Part shown: positions 6,618 to 15,287 of the stretch, one piece after another
How the letters are laid out: every line of letters starts with the position of its first letter
How positions within the stretch are numbered: position 1 is the stretch's first letter
Source of the DNA: Muriicola sp. Z0-33
GTDB lineage: Bacteria > Bacteroidota > Bacteroidia > Flavobacteriales > Flavobacteriaceae
Assembly: GCF_026126425.1 (NCBI RefSeq)
Contig: NZ_JAFMPW010000001.1
Span: 600,461-664,460 of the forward strand
DNA: 64,000 nt
Direction of reading: 5' to 3'
The notes under the pieces: model-generated
Told to the model about the DNA's origin: nothing
The model's input: only the letters and a program-made list of their open reading frames with translations
Databases searched by the model: none
Translations under genes and position numbers: made by a program

Positions 6618-7346
6618 ATGAACCTTATTATCGATGTGGGTAACACTTTGCTGAAGATCGCAGTCTTCGACAAATCGCGTATGATCTTTATCGAAAAAAA
6701 GGCAATTAACGATTTTCCCGAAAGTGTTAAAACCTTATTGCACAAATATCCCAACATAAAAAGGGCTATAGTATCTAATGTGGGGCAATTAAAGAAAAAA
6801 GACCTGGATGTACTCACTATTTTTTGTGATGTCCATCAACTGAGTCATAAATCCCGGGTACCTTTTAAAAATTACTACGCTACCGCAAATACCCTCGGAG
6901 TGGATAGAATAGCACTTGCAACTGCAGCGTTTTACTTTAACCCCAATGGCAATACCCTGGTGATTGACGCAGGGAGTTGTATTACCTACGATATTATAAA
7001 TGATAGTGGAGAATATCTGGGAGGTGCTATTTCTCCTGGAATGGACATGAGATATAAGGCCCTGCACAATCAAACTTCGCGGCTTCCATTGCTGCAATCT
7101 TCGGACTTATTAGATTTAATTGGAAATTCTACTGAGGGGAGTATACACAGTGGCGTAGTTAATGGTATCTGCCAGGAGATAGACGGCATCATTAATCAAT
7201 ACAAATCAAGATTCGAAGATTTAACAGTTATTTTAACAGGCGGGGATGCTCAATTTTTGTCTAAACGACTAAAAAATACCATATTTGCGCATTCTAATTT
7301 TCTCCTGGAAGGCTTGAATTATTTGCTGGAATACAACAAACGCTAG
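6618..7346 (+). CDS. coaX: type III pantothenate kinase
   Basis: 242 residues from ATG at 6618. The frame is open further upstream but reads into the tRNA promoter, and MNLIIDVGNT is the classical CoaX start. Motifs: DVGNT (phosphate loop), GVDRIALATAA near 95, VIDAGSCITYD near 116, GGAISPGMDMRYKAL near 136 and TGGDA near 218. CoaX phosphorylates pantothenate at the first step of CoA synthesis and, unlike CoaA, is not feedback-inhibited and needs a monovalent cation. A near-consensus -7 element (GATCTTTG, 6606-6613) lies so close to the ATG that the message may be almost leaderless. The stop is directly followed by the ATG of the outer membrane protein. Confidence 0.95.
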   Translation: MNLIIDVGNTLLKIAVFDKSRMIFIEKKAINDFPESVKTLLHKYPNIKRAIVSNVGQLKKKDLDVLTIFCDVHQLSHKSRVPFKNYYATANTLGVDRIALATAAFYFNPNGNTLVIDAGSCITYDIINDSGEYLGGAISPGMDMRYKALHNQTSRLPLLQSSDLLDLIGNSTEGSIHSGVVNGICQEIDGIINQYKSRFEDLTVILTGGDAQFLSKRLKNTIFAHSNFLLEGLNYLLEYNKR

Positions 7347-8612
7347 ATGGTAAAAAAAATCCTGATTGTTTTTCTTTGTCTCATCGCTTACGGGGCAAAT
7401 GCTCAGAACGGTACAGTTTCCCCATATTCATTTTTTGGAATCGGAGACCTGAGGTCTGCCGGAACTATAGAAAACCAAATGATGGGGGGGTTAAGTATGT
7501 ATACAGATAGTATTCATCTCAACCTTAGAAACCCGGCCGCTTATGGCAAACTTAGACTAACGGTTTATTCTGTTGGTTTGTCGCATAAAGAAATTCGCTT
7601 AAATAGCTTTACAGATGAGGAGAAAAGTAGCGTTTCCAATGTGGAGTACCTTTCTCTTGGCTTTCCAATTAGTCCTAAAATGGCAGCGGGCTTTGGTTTA
7701 AAACCATACTCTTCAGTAGGTTATAACCTGTTATCGGAAAGTTTAAACAGCAACCAGGCAACCGTACTCAATCAGTATAGTGGAGATGGGGGGCTTAACC
7801 AGGCGTATTTCTCACTTGGTGTTGAGCTAGCCACCAATCTACATCTGGGGGCAACTGCAAACTTTAATTTCGGTACACTCACCAATAGAAGAGTGCAAAG
7901 CGTAGAAGGGGTTCAATTTGGAACCATTGATCGGCGAGAGTCTAAAATTAATGGTTTTGATTTCAATTATGGAGCTACATATACACCCACTTTTAATGAT
8001 AAGTATACCCTCTTTACTTCTGTTACAGTGAATACCCAGGTAAATCTTACTTCTGAGAATACTCAGAGCATAGGATCATTTTCACTGAACACTGGTGCGG
8101 ATATTGAGGTCATAGATGTGGACCTGGCAGCACAGGGTCTTAGAAATACAGAATTAAAAATACCGACCAGGACAACTCTTGGTCTGGGATTTGGAGAAGA
8201 TAAAAAGTGGTTTCTTGGAGCGGAATACGGATTCCAGGCACTGAGTTCTTTTACCAACGATTTTGTGGATGTGGAAAATATTAGCTATCAGGATGCAAGT
8301 AGTATTGCAATAGGGGCATACTTTGTACCGGATTATTCTTCGTTCGCCAATTATTTAAGAAGAGTAACCTACAGAGCCGGGGTTAGAATGGAGAATACTG
8401 GCATGATAGTGAACAACACAGAGATTAATGACTTTGGCATAACTTTTGGACTTGGATTACCATTGGGCGGAAGTTTCTCTAATTTGAATCTTGGTTTTGA
8501 ACTGGGATCGAGAGGAACAACCACCGCTGATTTAATTCGGGAAAACTACCTGAAAGTGAATATAGGACTGTCTTTAAACGATAGATGGTTTAGAAAAAGG
8601 CAAATAGATTAA
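7347..8612 (+). CDS. outer-membrane beta-barrel protein of unknown role
   Basis: 421 residues with a clear signal peptide (MVKKILIVFLCLIAYGANAQ). The rest is alternating amphipathic strands with many Gly and aromatic residues (YGFQALSSF, FGITFGLGLPLG, NIGLSLNDRWF), consistent with a 12-14 strand barrel related to FadL/OMPP1-like proteins. The C-terminus NDRWFRKRQID is not a standard BAM signal ending. It starts on the base after the coaX stop, so the two are co-transcribed. It precedes a TPR protein and lptC; the context suggests envelope biogenesis, but no function is known to me. Confidence 0.75.
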   Translation: MVKKILIVFLCLIAYGANAQNGTVSPYSFFGIGDLRSAGTIENQMMGGLSMYTDSIHLNLRNPAAYGKLRLTVYSVGLSHKEIRLNSFTDEEKSSVSNVEYLSLGFPISPKMAAGFGLKPYSSVGYNLLSESLNSNQATVLNQYSGDGGLNQAYFSLGVELATNLHLGATANFNFGTLTNRRVQSVEGVQFGTIDRRESKINGFDFNYGATYTPTFNDKYTLFTSVTVNTQVNLTSENTQSIGSFSLNTGADIEVIDVDLAAQGLRNTELKIPTRTTLGLGFGEDKKWFLGAEYGFQALSSFTNDFVDVENISYQDASSIAIGAYFVPDYSSFANYLRRVTYRAGVRMENTGMIVNNTEINDFGITFGLGLPLGGSFSNLNLGFELGSRGTTTADLIRENYLKVNIGLSLNDRWFRKRQID

Positions 8613-8652
8613 TAAAAATTTAGTACATTAACCGCTTTAAACAATTTATAAA

Positions 8653-10026
8653 ATGAAAAAGGAACTTTACTTAATGATGATTGCTTTTTTGGCAAGCATG
8701 GGCATAAGTAATGCTCAGGGTCAGAATCCAGAATGTATGACTAACCTTTCCATATATTCTGAGCATGTGAAAGTGAAAAACTATGATGCGGCGTATACGC
8801 CTTGGAAAATGGTTTATGAGAATTGCCCCGATGTTAACCGGGCTAACTTCACTTACGGTGAAAGAATATTAGCGGATAAAATAAAAAATTCTTCAGGTTC
8901 CGAGAAAGATGGTTATATCCAGGACCTGTTAGATCTGCATGATAACAGTATTAAATACTTTCCCACTAAATTCTCAAAAGCGGGTGTTGCGATAGACAAG
9001 GCCCTCTTAAAGTATGACAATAAAATGGCTTCGAATACAGAGATATATGATATCCTGAGCGATGCATTTAAGAATGACAGGGGGAATTTTAAAAACCCAA
9101 AAGCACTTTACCTTTACTTCTCAAGTTTAGTGGATCTTCATGGATCTGGTGCTAAAGAACTTCAGGAGGTTTTCGATGTATATGATGATGTTACTGAGAA
9201 AATTGAAGATGAAAATAAAAAATTAACAGGTGTTATTACCCAGCTGCTTCCAAAAGATTCTCTTGGGACTCTAACTTCCAAAGAGAAAAGAAGGTTGAAA
9301 GTGGCCACTACAAATTCTCAGTCGTATGGTAAAATTGCCGGAAGTGTAGACTCCAAATTAGGAGCTCTTGCAGATTGCGGTAACCTGATTCCACTATATG
9401 AAAAAAGTTTTGATGCTAAAAAAGGAGATATCCAATGGGTAAAACGTGCGGTTGGAAGAATGTTTAGCAAAGAATGTACTGAAGACCCGATGTTCCAGAA
9501 GTTGTTTGAAGCTCAATTGGCACTAGACCCTTCAGCAGATGCATACATGTATGCCGGAATGCTAAAGTTAAAGTCTGGGGATAAGAATGGTGCGATAAGC
9601 GACTTTAATAAGGCTGGAGAACTTGAAACTGATACATACAAAAGGTCTAATCTTATGTACAAGATTGCTACTATCTACAGAAGAAGTGGTAGTAAAGGGA
9701 CGGCCAGAAGCTATGCTCAAAAAGCGATAAATGCTAATTCGGCAAGTGGTAAAGCATATCTGTTAATTGCAGCATTATATGCAAGTAGTGCTAATGCTTG
9801 TGGAAGCTCTCCTTTTGAGAAAAGAGCAATGTACTGGAAGGCTGCAGACATGGCACGTAAAGCCGGCAGAGTAGATCCTTCTCTTAGTGGAAGAGCCAGA
9901 CAATCTGCTGCTAGTTATAGCGCTAAGGCACCTTCAAAAACAGACATCTTTAATTCAGGCATGGCTGGTAAAACAGTATCTTTTAATTGTTGGGTAGGAG
10001 GCAGCGTAAAAGTGCCTAATCTATAA
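8653..10026 (+). CDS. periplasmic TPR-repeat protein
   Basis: 457 residues with a signal peptide (MKKELYLMMIAFLASMGISNAQ). The body is helical; TPR-like units are visible around residues 295-375 (ADAYMYAGMLKLKSGDKNGAISDFNKAG; YKRSNLMYKIATIYRRSGSKGTARSYAQKAI; ASGKAYLLIAALYA). The N-terminal part also has paired helices (YDAAYTPWKMVYENCPD). Two Cys near the end (NACGSSPF, FNCWVG) could pair. It stands in the run between an outer-membrane protein and lptC, separated from lptC by two bases, so it is likely an envelope assembly or scaffold factor. Specific function unknown. Confidence 0.8.
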   Translation: MKKELYLMMIAFLASMGISNAQGQNPECMTNLSIYSEHVKVKNYDAAYTPWKMVYENCPDVNRANFTYGERILADKIKNSSGSEKDGYIQDLLDLHDNSIKYFPTKFSKAGVAIDKALLKYDNKMASNTEIYDILSDAFKNDRGNFKNPKALYLYFSSLVDLHGSGAKELQEVFDVYDDVTEKIEDENKKLTGVITQLLPKDSLGTLTSKEKRRLKVATTNSQSYGKIAGSVDSKLGALADCGNLIPLYEKSFDAKKGDIQWVKRAVGRMFSKECTEDPMFQKLFEAQLALDPSADAYMYAGMLKLKSGDKNGAISDFNKAGELETDTYKRSNLMYKIATIYRRSGSKGTARSYAQKAINANSASGKAYLLIAALYASSANACGSSPFEKRAMYWKAADMARKAGRVDPSLSGRARQSAASYSAKAPSKTDIFNSGMAGKTVSFNCWVGGSVKVPNL

Positions 10027-10028
10027 GA

Positions 10029-10634
10029 ATGACACAATTTACTGGAAATAAAATTTATAACATTGCCGCAGTTTTTTCTGTGGCAATGTTTTTTTTAAGC
10101 TGTTCAGATAATTACAAGCGTGTAGGAGAAGAAGCAGGAGAGCCTATTTTTCCTCAGGGAGTGGCACAAAATTTTGTGCTTACCTATACAGAAACTGCTG
10201 CTGAATTAAAAAGTGAGGGTGTGGAGCCTTCAAAAATTATTGCCGTACTGACCAGCCCTATTAGCGAGGACTTTGATAATCTAAGGTTTCCACATAAGAC
10301 CTTTCCCAAAGGGCTGTATGTAGAGTATTTTGATAAGGAGAATAACAAAAGTACCATCACTGCTGATTACGGAATTCTGTATTCCAGTACAAATTTGATA
10401 GATTTACAAGGGAATGTTATTTTGGAAACCCATGATGGTAAAAGATTGGTAACACCACAATTGTATTATGATCAGGTCAATGAATGGATCTTTACACAGG
10501 CTCCGTTTCAATATACCAACCCCGAAGATGGTACAATAATGGATGGGGAAGGGATGGATTTCAATAAAGAATTTAGTGTGCTCGAGGCGCATAAGACCAC
10601 GGGATTAATGCTTATTAAAGAAGAAGATAAATGA
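10029..10634 (+). CDS. lptC: LPS export periplasmic protein LptC
   Basis: 201 residues with an N-terminal hydrophobic segment ending in a lipobox-like LSC (Cys25), so it may be lipid-anchored where enterobacterial LptC has an uncleaved anchor. The remainder is the LptC beta-jellyroll pattern: VLTYTETAAELKSEGV, FPKGLYVEYFDKENNKSTITADYGILYSSTNLIDLQGNVIL, LYYDQVNEWIFTQ. LptC relays LPS from the LptBFG transporter to LptA. lptE and lpxB lie elsewhere in the window. The stop overlaps the next start (ATGA). Confidence 0.88.
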   Translation: MTQFTGNKIYNIAAVFSVAMFFLSCSDNYKRVGEEAGEPIFPQGVAQNFVLTYTETAAELKSEGVEPSKIIAVLTSPISEDFDNLRFPHKTFPKGLYVEYFDKENNKSTITADYGILYSSTNLIDLQGNVILETHDGKRLVTPQLYYDQVNEWIFTQAPFQYTNPEDGTIMDGEGMDFNKEFSVLEAHKTTGLMLIKEEDK

Positions 10635-10834
10635 TTAAAATATTAAGATACACGGAGTACCTATATCTAGTTGTGGCTATTGTTTCTGTTTATAAGATCG
10701 TCACACTTTGGGATCAAAATCCAAAAGACACCTATATATTTATATTTTTTGCACTGGTATCTATTGGAATGTTCATATTTAGACGGAACTACAGAAAGCG
10801 CTTCGAAAAACGCCAAAGAGATAATCAAAAATAA
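10631..10834 (+). CDS. small two-helix membrane protein
   Basis: 67 residues. Two hydrophobic helices (YLYLVVAIVSVYKIVTLW; DTYIFIFFALVSIGMFIF) are followed by a very basic tail (RRNYRKRFEKRQRDNQK), predicting a hairpin in the inner membrane with both ends inside. It overlaps lptC by four bases and precedes the CNNM/CorC gene by two. The tight coupling argues it is real and connected to the same envelope operon. No family recognised. Confidence 0.75.
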   Translation: MIKILRYTEYLYLVVAIVSVYKIVTLWDQNPKDTYIFIFFALVSIGMFIFRRNYRKRFEKRQRDNQK

Positions 10835-10836
10835 AA

Positions 10837-12126
10837 TTGGAATTATCCATAGCCATTATTGTCATTTCACTACTCTTGTCCGCCTTTTTTTCAGGGATGG
10901 AAATCGCCTTTATTTCGGCCAATAAAATCCATATTGAATTAGAAAAAAAGCAACAGGGAATTCTTGCCAAAGTACTCACAAGAATTACCAGAAAGCCTTC
11001 CAAGTTTATTGCAACCATGCTTATCGGAAATAATATTTCCCTGGTAGTCTATGGACTTTATATGGGAGATTTGCTGATGAATTGGTTTACCGGGTTGCTG
11101 CCTTCAGATAGTGGTTTTGTGACCTTACTCCTTACAGATTTTAGTCTTCTGACCCAGACTATTATATCTACTATAATCATTTTACTCACAGCTGAGTTTT
11201 TGCCCAAGGTTTTGTTTCAGATCTATGCGAATACTTTGCTCAAAGTGTTAGCAATCCCCGCATATTTCTTCTATATCCTCTTTACTGTTATTTCGGATTT
11301 TGTGATTTGGGTGTCCGATTTTATATTGAAATCCTTCTTTAAAACTGATGGAGATGAAGTGCAATTGGCCTTTAGTAAATTGGAACTTGGCGATTACATT
11401 TCAGAGCAAATGGAAACCGTGGAAGAAAAGGATGAGGTAGACTCCGAAATTCAGATTTTTAGAAATGCGCTCGATTTTTCTACTGTAAAAGCCAGGGAGG
11501 TTATGATTCCGAGAACGGAAATTACGGCTGTGGAATTTCATGAAACCCCAAAAAACCTGACGAAATTATTTTCAGAAACCGGATTTTCAAAAATACTGGT
11601 GTATAAGGATACAATAGATAATATTATAGGATATGTTCACTCTTATGAACTTTTTAAAAAGCCAAAAACAATAAAAAGCATACTGTTACCTGTAGAGTTT
11701 GTGCCAGAGACCATGCTGATAAATGACATCCTCAATGTGCTGACCAAAAAGCGCAAGAGTATTGCCGTTGTTCTGGATGAATATGGTGGTACAAGTGGCA
11801 TTATGACCGTGGAAGATATTGTTGAAGAATTGGTTGGTGAAATTGAAGACGAGCACGATAGTACAGACCTGTACGAAGAACAGATTGATGAGCACACATT
11901 TAAATTCTCTGCAAGGCTCGAAGTGGATTATCTGAACGAAAATTACCGCCTGGAGCTACCCGAAAGTGAAGAGTATGAAACACTTGGTGGGCTCATTGTT
12001 AATGAAACAGGTGAGATCCCGGAGCAAGATTCAGAGATTCAGGTAGAGCAGTTCTTGTTTACGGTTCTGGAAGTATCCAGTACCAAGATAGATTTAGTTA
12101 CCCTCAAGGTTGGGGAGAAAGAATAA
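10837..12126 (+). CDS. CNNM/CorC-type membrane protein (DUF21, CBS pair, CorC_HlyC)
   Basis: 429 residues. An N-terminal DUF21/CNNM transmembrane domain (four hydrophobic segments to about residue 170) contains the conserved FFSGMEIAFIS motif. A CBS pair follows (about 205-330, VMIPRTEITAVEF, VLDEYGGTSGIMTVEDIVEELVGEIEDEHD), then a C-terminal CorC_HlyC domain (about 345-425). The family includes Mg/Co efflux proteins and flavobacterial GldE; I cannot separate these here. The start is read as TTG two bases after the previous stop because there is no ATG until residue 21, which would cut the first helix. Confidence 0.88.
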   Translation: MELSIAIIVISLLLSAFFSGMEIAFISANKIHIELEKKQQGILAKVLTRITRKPSKFIATMLIGNNISLVVYGLYMGDLLMNWFTGLLPSDSGFVTLLLTDFSLLTQTIISTIIILLTAEFLPKVLFQIYANTLLKVLAIPAYFFYILFTVISDFVIWVSDFILKSFFKTDGDEVQLAFSKLELGDYISEQMETVEEKDEVDSEIQIFRNALDFSTVKAREVMIPRTEITAVEFHETPKNLTKLFSETGFSKILVYKDTIDNIIGYVHSYELFKKPKTIKSILLPVEFVPETMLINDILNVLTKKRKSIAVVLDEYGGTSGIMTVEDIVEELVGEIEDEHDSTDLYEEQIDEHTFKFSARLEVDYLNENYRLELPESEEYETLGGLIVNETGEIPEQDSEIQVEQFLFTVLEVSSTKIDLVTLKVGEKE

Positions 12127-12260
12127 CACCCGTAACTAAATAGCAAAACCCTTCATGCCTCCTTAGTTTTGAAGCTAACTTCATCATTTTTATAATGCAA
12201 AAGTTTTAAATAGAGGAAAGAAAGTGGTAATTTCGCGAACTGATTTAAAAAGTCTATACC

Positions 12261-14375
12261 ATGGCAATTTTAGAGAATATTAGAAAACGTACAACAGTTT
12301 TGATCCTTATCATTGGGATGGCATTGTTTGCATTTGTAATATCCGGAATATTTACTAGTAATGATTTTTCAGGAGGTAAGGTAGGATCTGCCATAGCTGA
12401 AATTAATGGAGATGAAATTTCTATTGATGAATTTCGAAGAAAGGTGGAAAGGGCTTCCAGGAGAAGCGGACCAACAACTTCTTCCATGCAATTGGTAAAT
12501 AGTGTTTGGAGCCAGGTAGAAAGAAATACCATCTTAGGACAACAAATAGAGAATCTTGGAATTGAAATTGAACAAGATCAGATTATTAACGTAATTAAAT
12601 CTAGCCCGGGATTTACCCAGAACCCTCAATTTCTGGATGAAAGCGGCCTTTTTGATGAGAATAAGTTCATAGATTTCCTCAATGAACTAAGAATAAATGC
12701 CCCGGCTCAATACCAGGATTGGTTGCAAGATGAAGAAGCCATAATACAAAGTGCAAAAGAACAGGCCTATTATAATTTAATAAAAGCGGGAACCAGTGCT
12801 ACTCTGAAAGAAGGTGAATTGGACTATAAATTGGCCAATGACAAAGTGGATATAAGATATGTAAGAATACCTTACACAAACATTCCGGACAGCACCATAA
12901 TTATCTCTAAAAAGGAAATAGCAGATTATATAAGTAATCACGAAGACGAGTACACTCAGGAGCGCGCCAGGGATATTCAATTTGTCTATTTTGAAGAGAA
13001 ACCTTCTCTCCAGGACGAAGCAGCTATTAAGGAAGCTGTTACTGCCCTTATTGAGGATACGGTAACCGAGGCAAAAGATACTACTTACGTTGAAGCAGGT
13101 TTTAGAAATACTACCGATGTAGCTGCCTTTTTGGACAGAAACTCAGATACTAAATTTGATACCATTTACAAAGCACATAAAGATCTTCCTACCGCGTTTG
13201 CCGATACACTAGTGGCATTGCAGCCCGGAGAGTTGTTTGGTCCTTACAGAGACGGAGAGGCATTTAAGGTTTCAAAAATGATTAAAAGAAAAGCTAACGG
13301 TTCTGTAAAAGCCAGTCATATTCTAATTACTTATGAGGGTGCAGAACGTGCTAACCCTGCAATAAAAAGAACAAAAGAAGAGGCAGAAGCCAAAGCTAAT
13401 GAGATTTTAATAGAGGCTAAAAAATCAGGAATTGTATTTGCCGAACTGGCCAGGGACAATTCTGATGGTCCTTCGGCACCTCAGGGAGGGGATCTTGGAT
13501 TTTTTCAGGAAGGAGTAATGACTCCCAAGTTCAATGATTTTGCATTTGGCAATCGGATAGGATTTGTTGGATTGGTTGAAACAGAGTTTGGATTCCATAT
13601 TGTAAAAGTCGATGAAAAGAGAGACATCGTACAAATAGCAGATCTTACCAGATCTATTGAGCCCTCTGAAGAGACCATTAATACCTTATTTACGGATGCC
13701 ACTAAATTTGAAATGGCATCAACTTCTTCGGAACAACCTTTTACAGAATTGGCCAAAGAATACGAATATGTGATGCGCCCTGTGAACAGGTTAAAAGAAC
13801 TGGATGAAAATCTACCCGGACTGGGTACCCAGAGAGCCTTAGTGCAATGGGCATTTAATGATGATACCGAATTAGGAGATATTAAGAGGTTTGGTATAAA
13901 TAATGGCTATGCCGTGGTTCAGGTAACTGCAAAGTACAACGAAGGCCTTATGGATGTTGAAGATGCTTCAGCCACAGTATTGGCTAAAATCAGAAAGAGT
14001 AAGAAGGCCGCTAAGATTAAGGCGGAAAATACCGGGAAGTCACTGGAAGATCTGGCGTCTACCAACAATACGAATATATCTACAGCCACAGCTTTAACTG
14101 TAAAAACCCCAACCATTCCAGGGGCAGGCAGGGAGCCTTTGGTAATAGGAACAGCATTTTCACTTGCTCAGGGAGGAGCCTCAGGATTAATTGAAGGCGA
14201 AACCGGAATTTTTAAATTGGAGGTGACTAAAAAGGAAGAAGCTCCTGAGTTGGAGAATTATTCCACTTATGCCACTTCTTTACAGACGGCTAATGCCGCT
14301 CGTGTTAGTAGCGAAGTATTTAATGCTCTAAAAGAAAAAGCGGAAATTAAAGACAACAGATCTGTTTTCTACTAA
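12261..14375 (+). CDS. ppiD: PpiD-like membrane-anchored peptidyl-prolyl isomerase / foldase
   Basis: 704 residues. One N-terminal membrane anchor (VLILIIGMALFAFVISGIF, ~14-33) is followed by a SurA/PpiD-type N-terminal chaperone region, a parvulin domain near 345-450 (VKASHILITYEGAER; FAELARDNSDGPSAPQGGDLGFFQEGVMTPKFNDF; ETEFGFHIVKV) and a long helical C-terminal region. PpiD sits at the SecYEG exit and assists folding of secreted proteins. The gene is separated from the CNNM gene by 134 bases that contain a near-consensus promoter (-7 TAATTTCG at 12228-12235). It converges on the GYDIA kinase with only 3 bases between stops. Confidence 0.9.
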   Translation: MAILENIRKRTTVLILIIGMALFAFVISGIFTSNDFSGGKVGSAIAEINGDEISIDEFRRKVERASRRSGPTTSSMQLVNSVWSQVERNTILGQQIENLGIEIEQDQIINVIKSSPGFTQNPQFLDESGLFDENKFIDFLNELRINAPAQYQDWLQDEEAIIQSAKEQAYYNLIKAGTSATLKEGELDYKLANDKVDIRYVRIPYTNIPDSTIIISKKEIADYISNHEDEYTQERARDIQFVYFEEKPSLQDEAAIKEAVTALIEDTVTEAKDTTYVEAGFRNTTDVAAFLDRNSDTKFDTIYKAHKDLPTAFADTLVALQPGELFGPYRDGEAFKVSKMIKRKANGSVKASHILITYEGAERANPAIKRTKEEAEAKANEILIEAKKSGIVFAELARDNSDGPSAPQGGDLGFFQEGVMTPKFNDFAFGNRIGFVGLVETEFGFHIVKVDEKRDIVQIADLTRSIEPSEETINTLFTDATKFEMASTSSEQPFTELAKEYEYVMRPVNRLKELDENLPGLGTQRALVQWAFNDDTELGDIKRFGINNGYAVVQVTAKYNEGLMDVEDASATVLAKIRKSKKAAKIKAENTGKSLEDLASTNNTNISTATALTVKTPTIPGAGREPLVIGTAFSLAQGGASGLIEGETGIFKLEVTKKEEAPELENYSTYATSLQTANAARVSSEVFNALKEKAEIKDNRSVFY

Positions 14376-14378
14376 TCG

Positions 14379-15287
14379 CTAGGACAACACCATTTTTTCA
14401 TACGGAATAACTACTTCATATCCTTTGGAGTTGAAGTAATGCGGTGATTGTTCATTCCCGGCTGCCAGAATAAAATCACCACCCCATGCCCCCAGACTTT
14501 TAATAGCAAAAGGGTAATCTGGGAAAAGAGTTGCTTTTACAGTTGGTAATCCTAATACTGCTGAAAGTAATGATTCATGACGGAGCATCAGGGATTCAAA
14601 ATCGGACAGACCCTTACAATTTGTCATATTTTCTGTAATCTCCGTAATTTGGTTGATCAGCAAGGCTTTGTCAAAGTGTTGTTCCCGATATTGAGAAATT
14701 CCTTCTCTACTATCTTTTTTCTTATTTAAGTATACAAAGTACAACTTAGAGGTAAAGGGAAGATCTAATGAGATTTCCTTTACCCTTGGTATATCATTCT
14801 CTAATTGATATAGTAAAGGGGTATCATGACGGGCACAAGCAATGTCATAACCGCTACCTCCAAAAGTTTCACGCAATAACTTATAAGGATCAACGGCGGC
14901 CCAATTTGATATATTATTTATTAGGGTAGATGAAGAGCCCAATCCCCAGTTCATTGGAAAATCTACTTTACTCTCCGCTGTGAACCCCTCCTTGCCGGTC
15001 AGAAATTCCGGATTCAGTCTTTGAGCAGCAAGCAATATCTTTTTAAGAGTTTCTCCTGTTTTGGAGTTGACCATGGAGAGTTTGATATTGTTTAGTTCTA
15101 AATGGAATTCGAACCACAGTGCATCATTATGATCTTTACTCATCCAGTGCAGTCTGCCGGTCTTATTGGAAGCAATGTGTAACGACTGCCCATAGGTTGT
15201 AGGTACGGCCAATCCAAGTGCACCGTCCAGTATAGCATACTCTGCACTAAGCAGTAGTTTACCATTGCTATGATATCTATTCGTCAT
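14379..15287 (-). CDS. GYDIA-family GHMP kinase
   Basis: 302 residues of the GHMP kinase superfamily. The N-terminus is SNGKLLLSAEYAILDGA, as in mevalonate-type kinases. The phosphate-binding motif NWGLGSSSTLINN lies near 115, and GGSGYDIACARHDTPLLYQ near 140 contains the family-naming GYDIA motif; the C-terminal region (SLGAWGGDFILA) resembles the GHMP C domain. The family is restricted to Bacteroidota-like genomes, and its substrate is not established to my knowledge. Its stop-to-start neighbour is HMG-CoA reductase, which points to the mevalonate pathway (a mevalonate, phosphomevalonate or diphosphomevalonate step). Confidence 0.88.
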   Translation of the reverse strand: MTNRYHSNGKLLLSAEYAILDGALGLAVPTTYGQSLHIASNKTGRLHWMSKDHNDALWFEFHLELNNIKLSMVNSKTGETLKKILLAAQRLNPEFLTGKEGFTAESKVDFPMNWGLGSSSTLINNISNWAAVDPYKLLRETFGGSGYDIACARHDTPLLYQLENDIPRVKEISLDLPFTSKLYFVYLNKKKDSREGISQYREQHFDKALLINQITEITENMTNCKGLSDFESLMLRHESLLSAVLGLPTVKATLFPDYPFAIKSLGAWGGDFILAAGNEQSPHYFNSKGYEVVIPYEKMVLS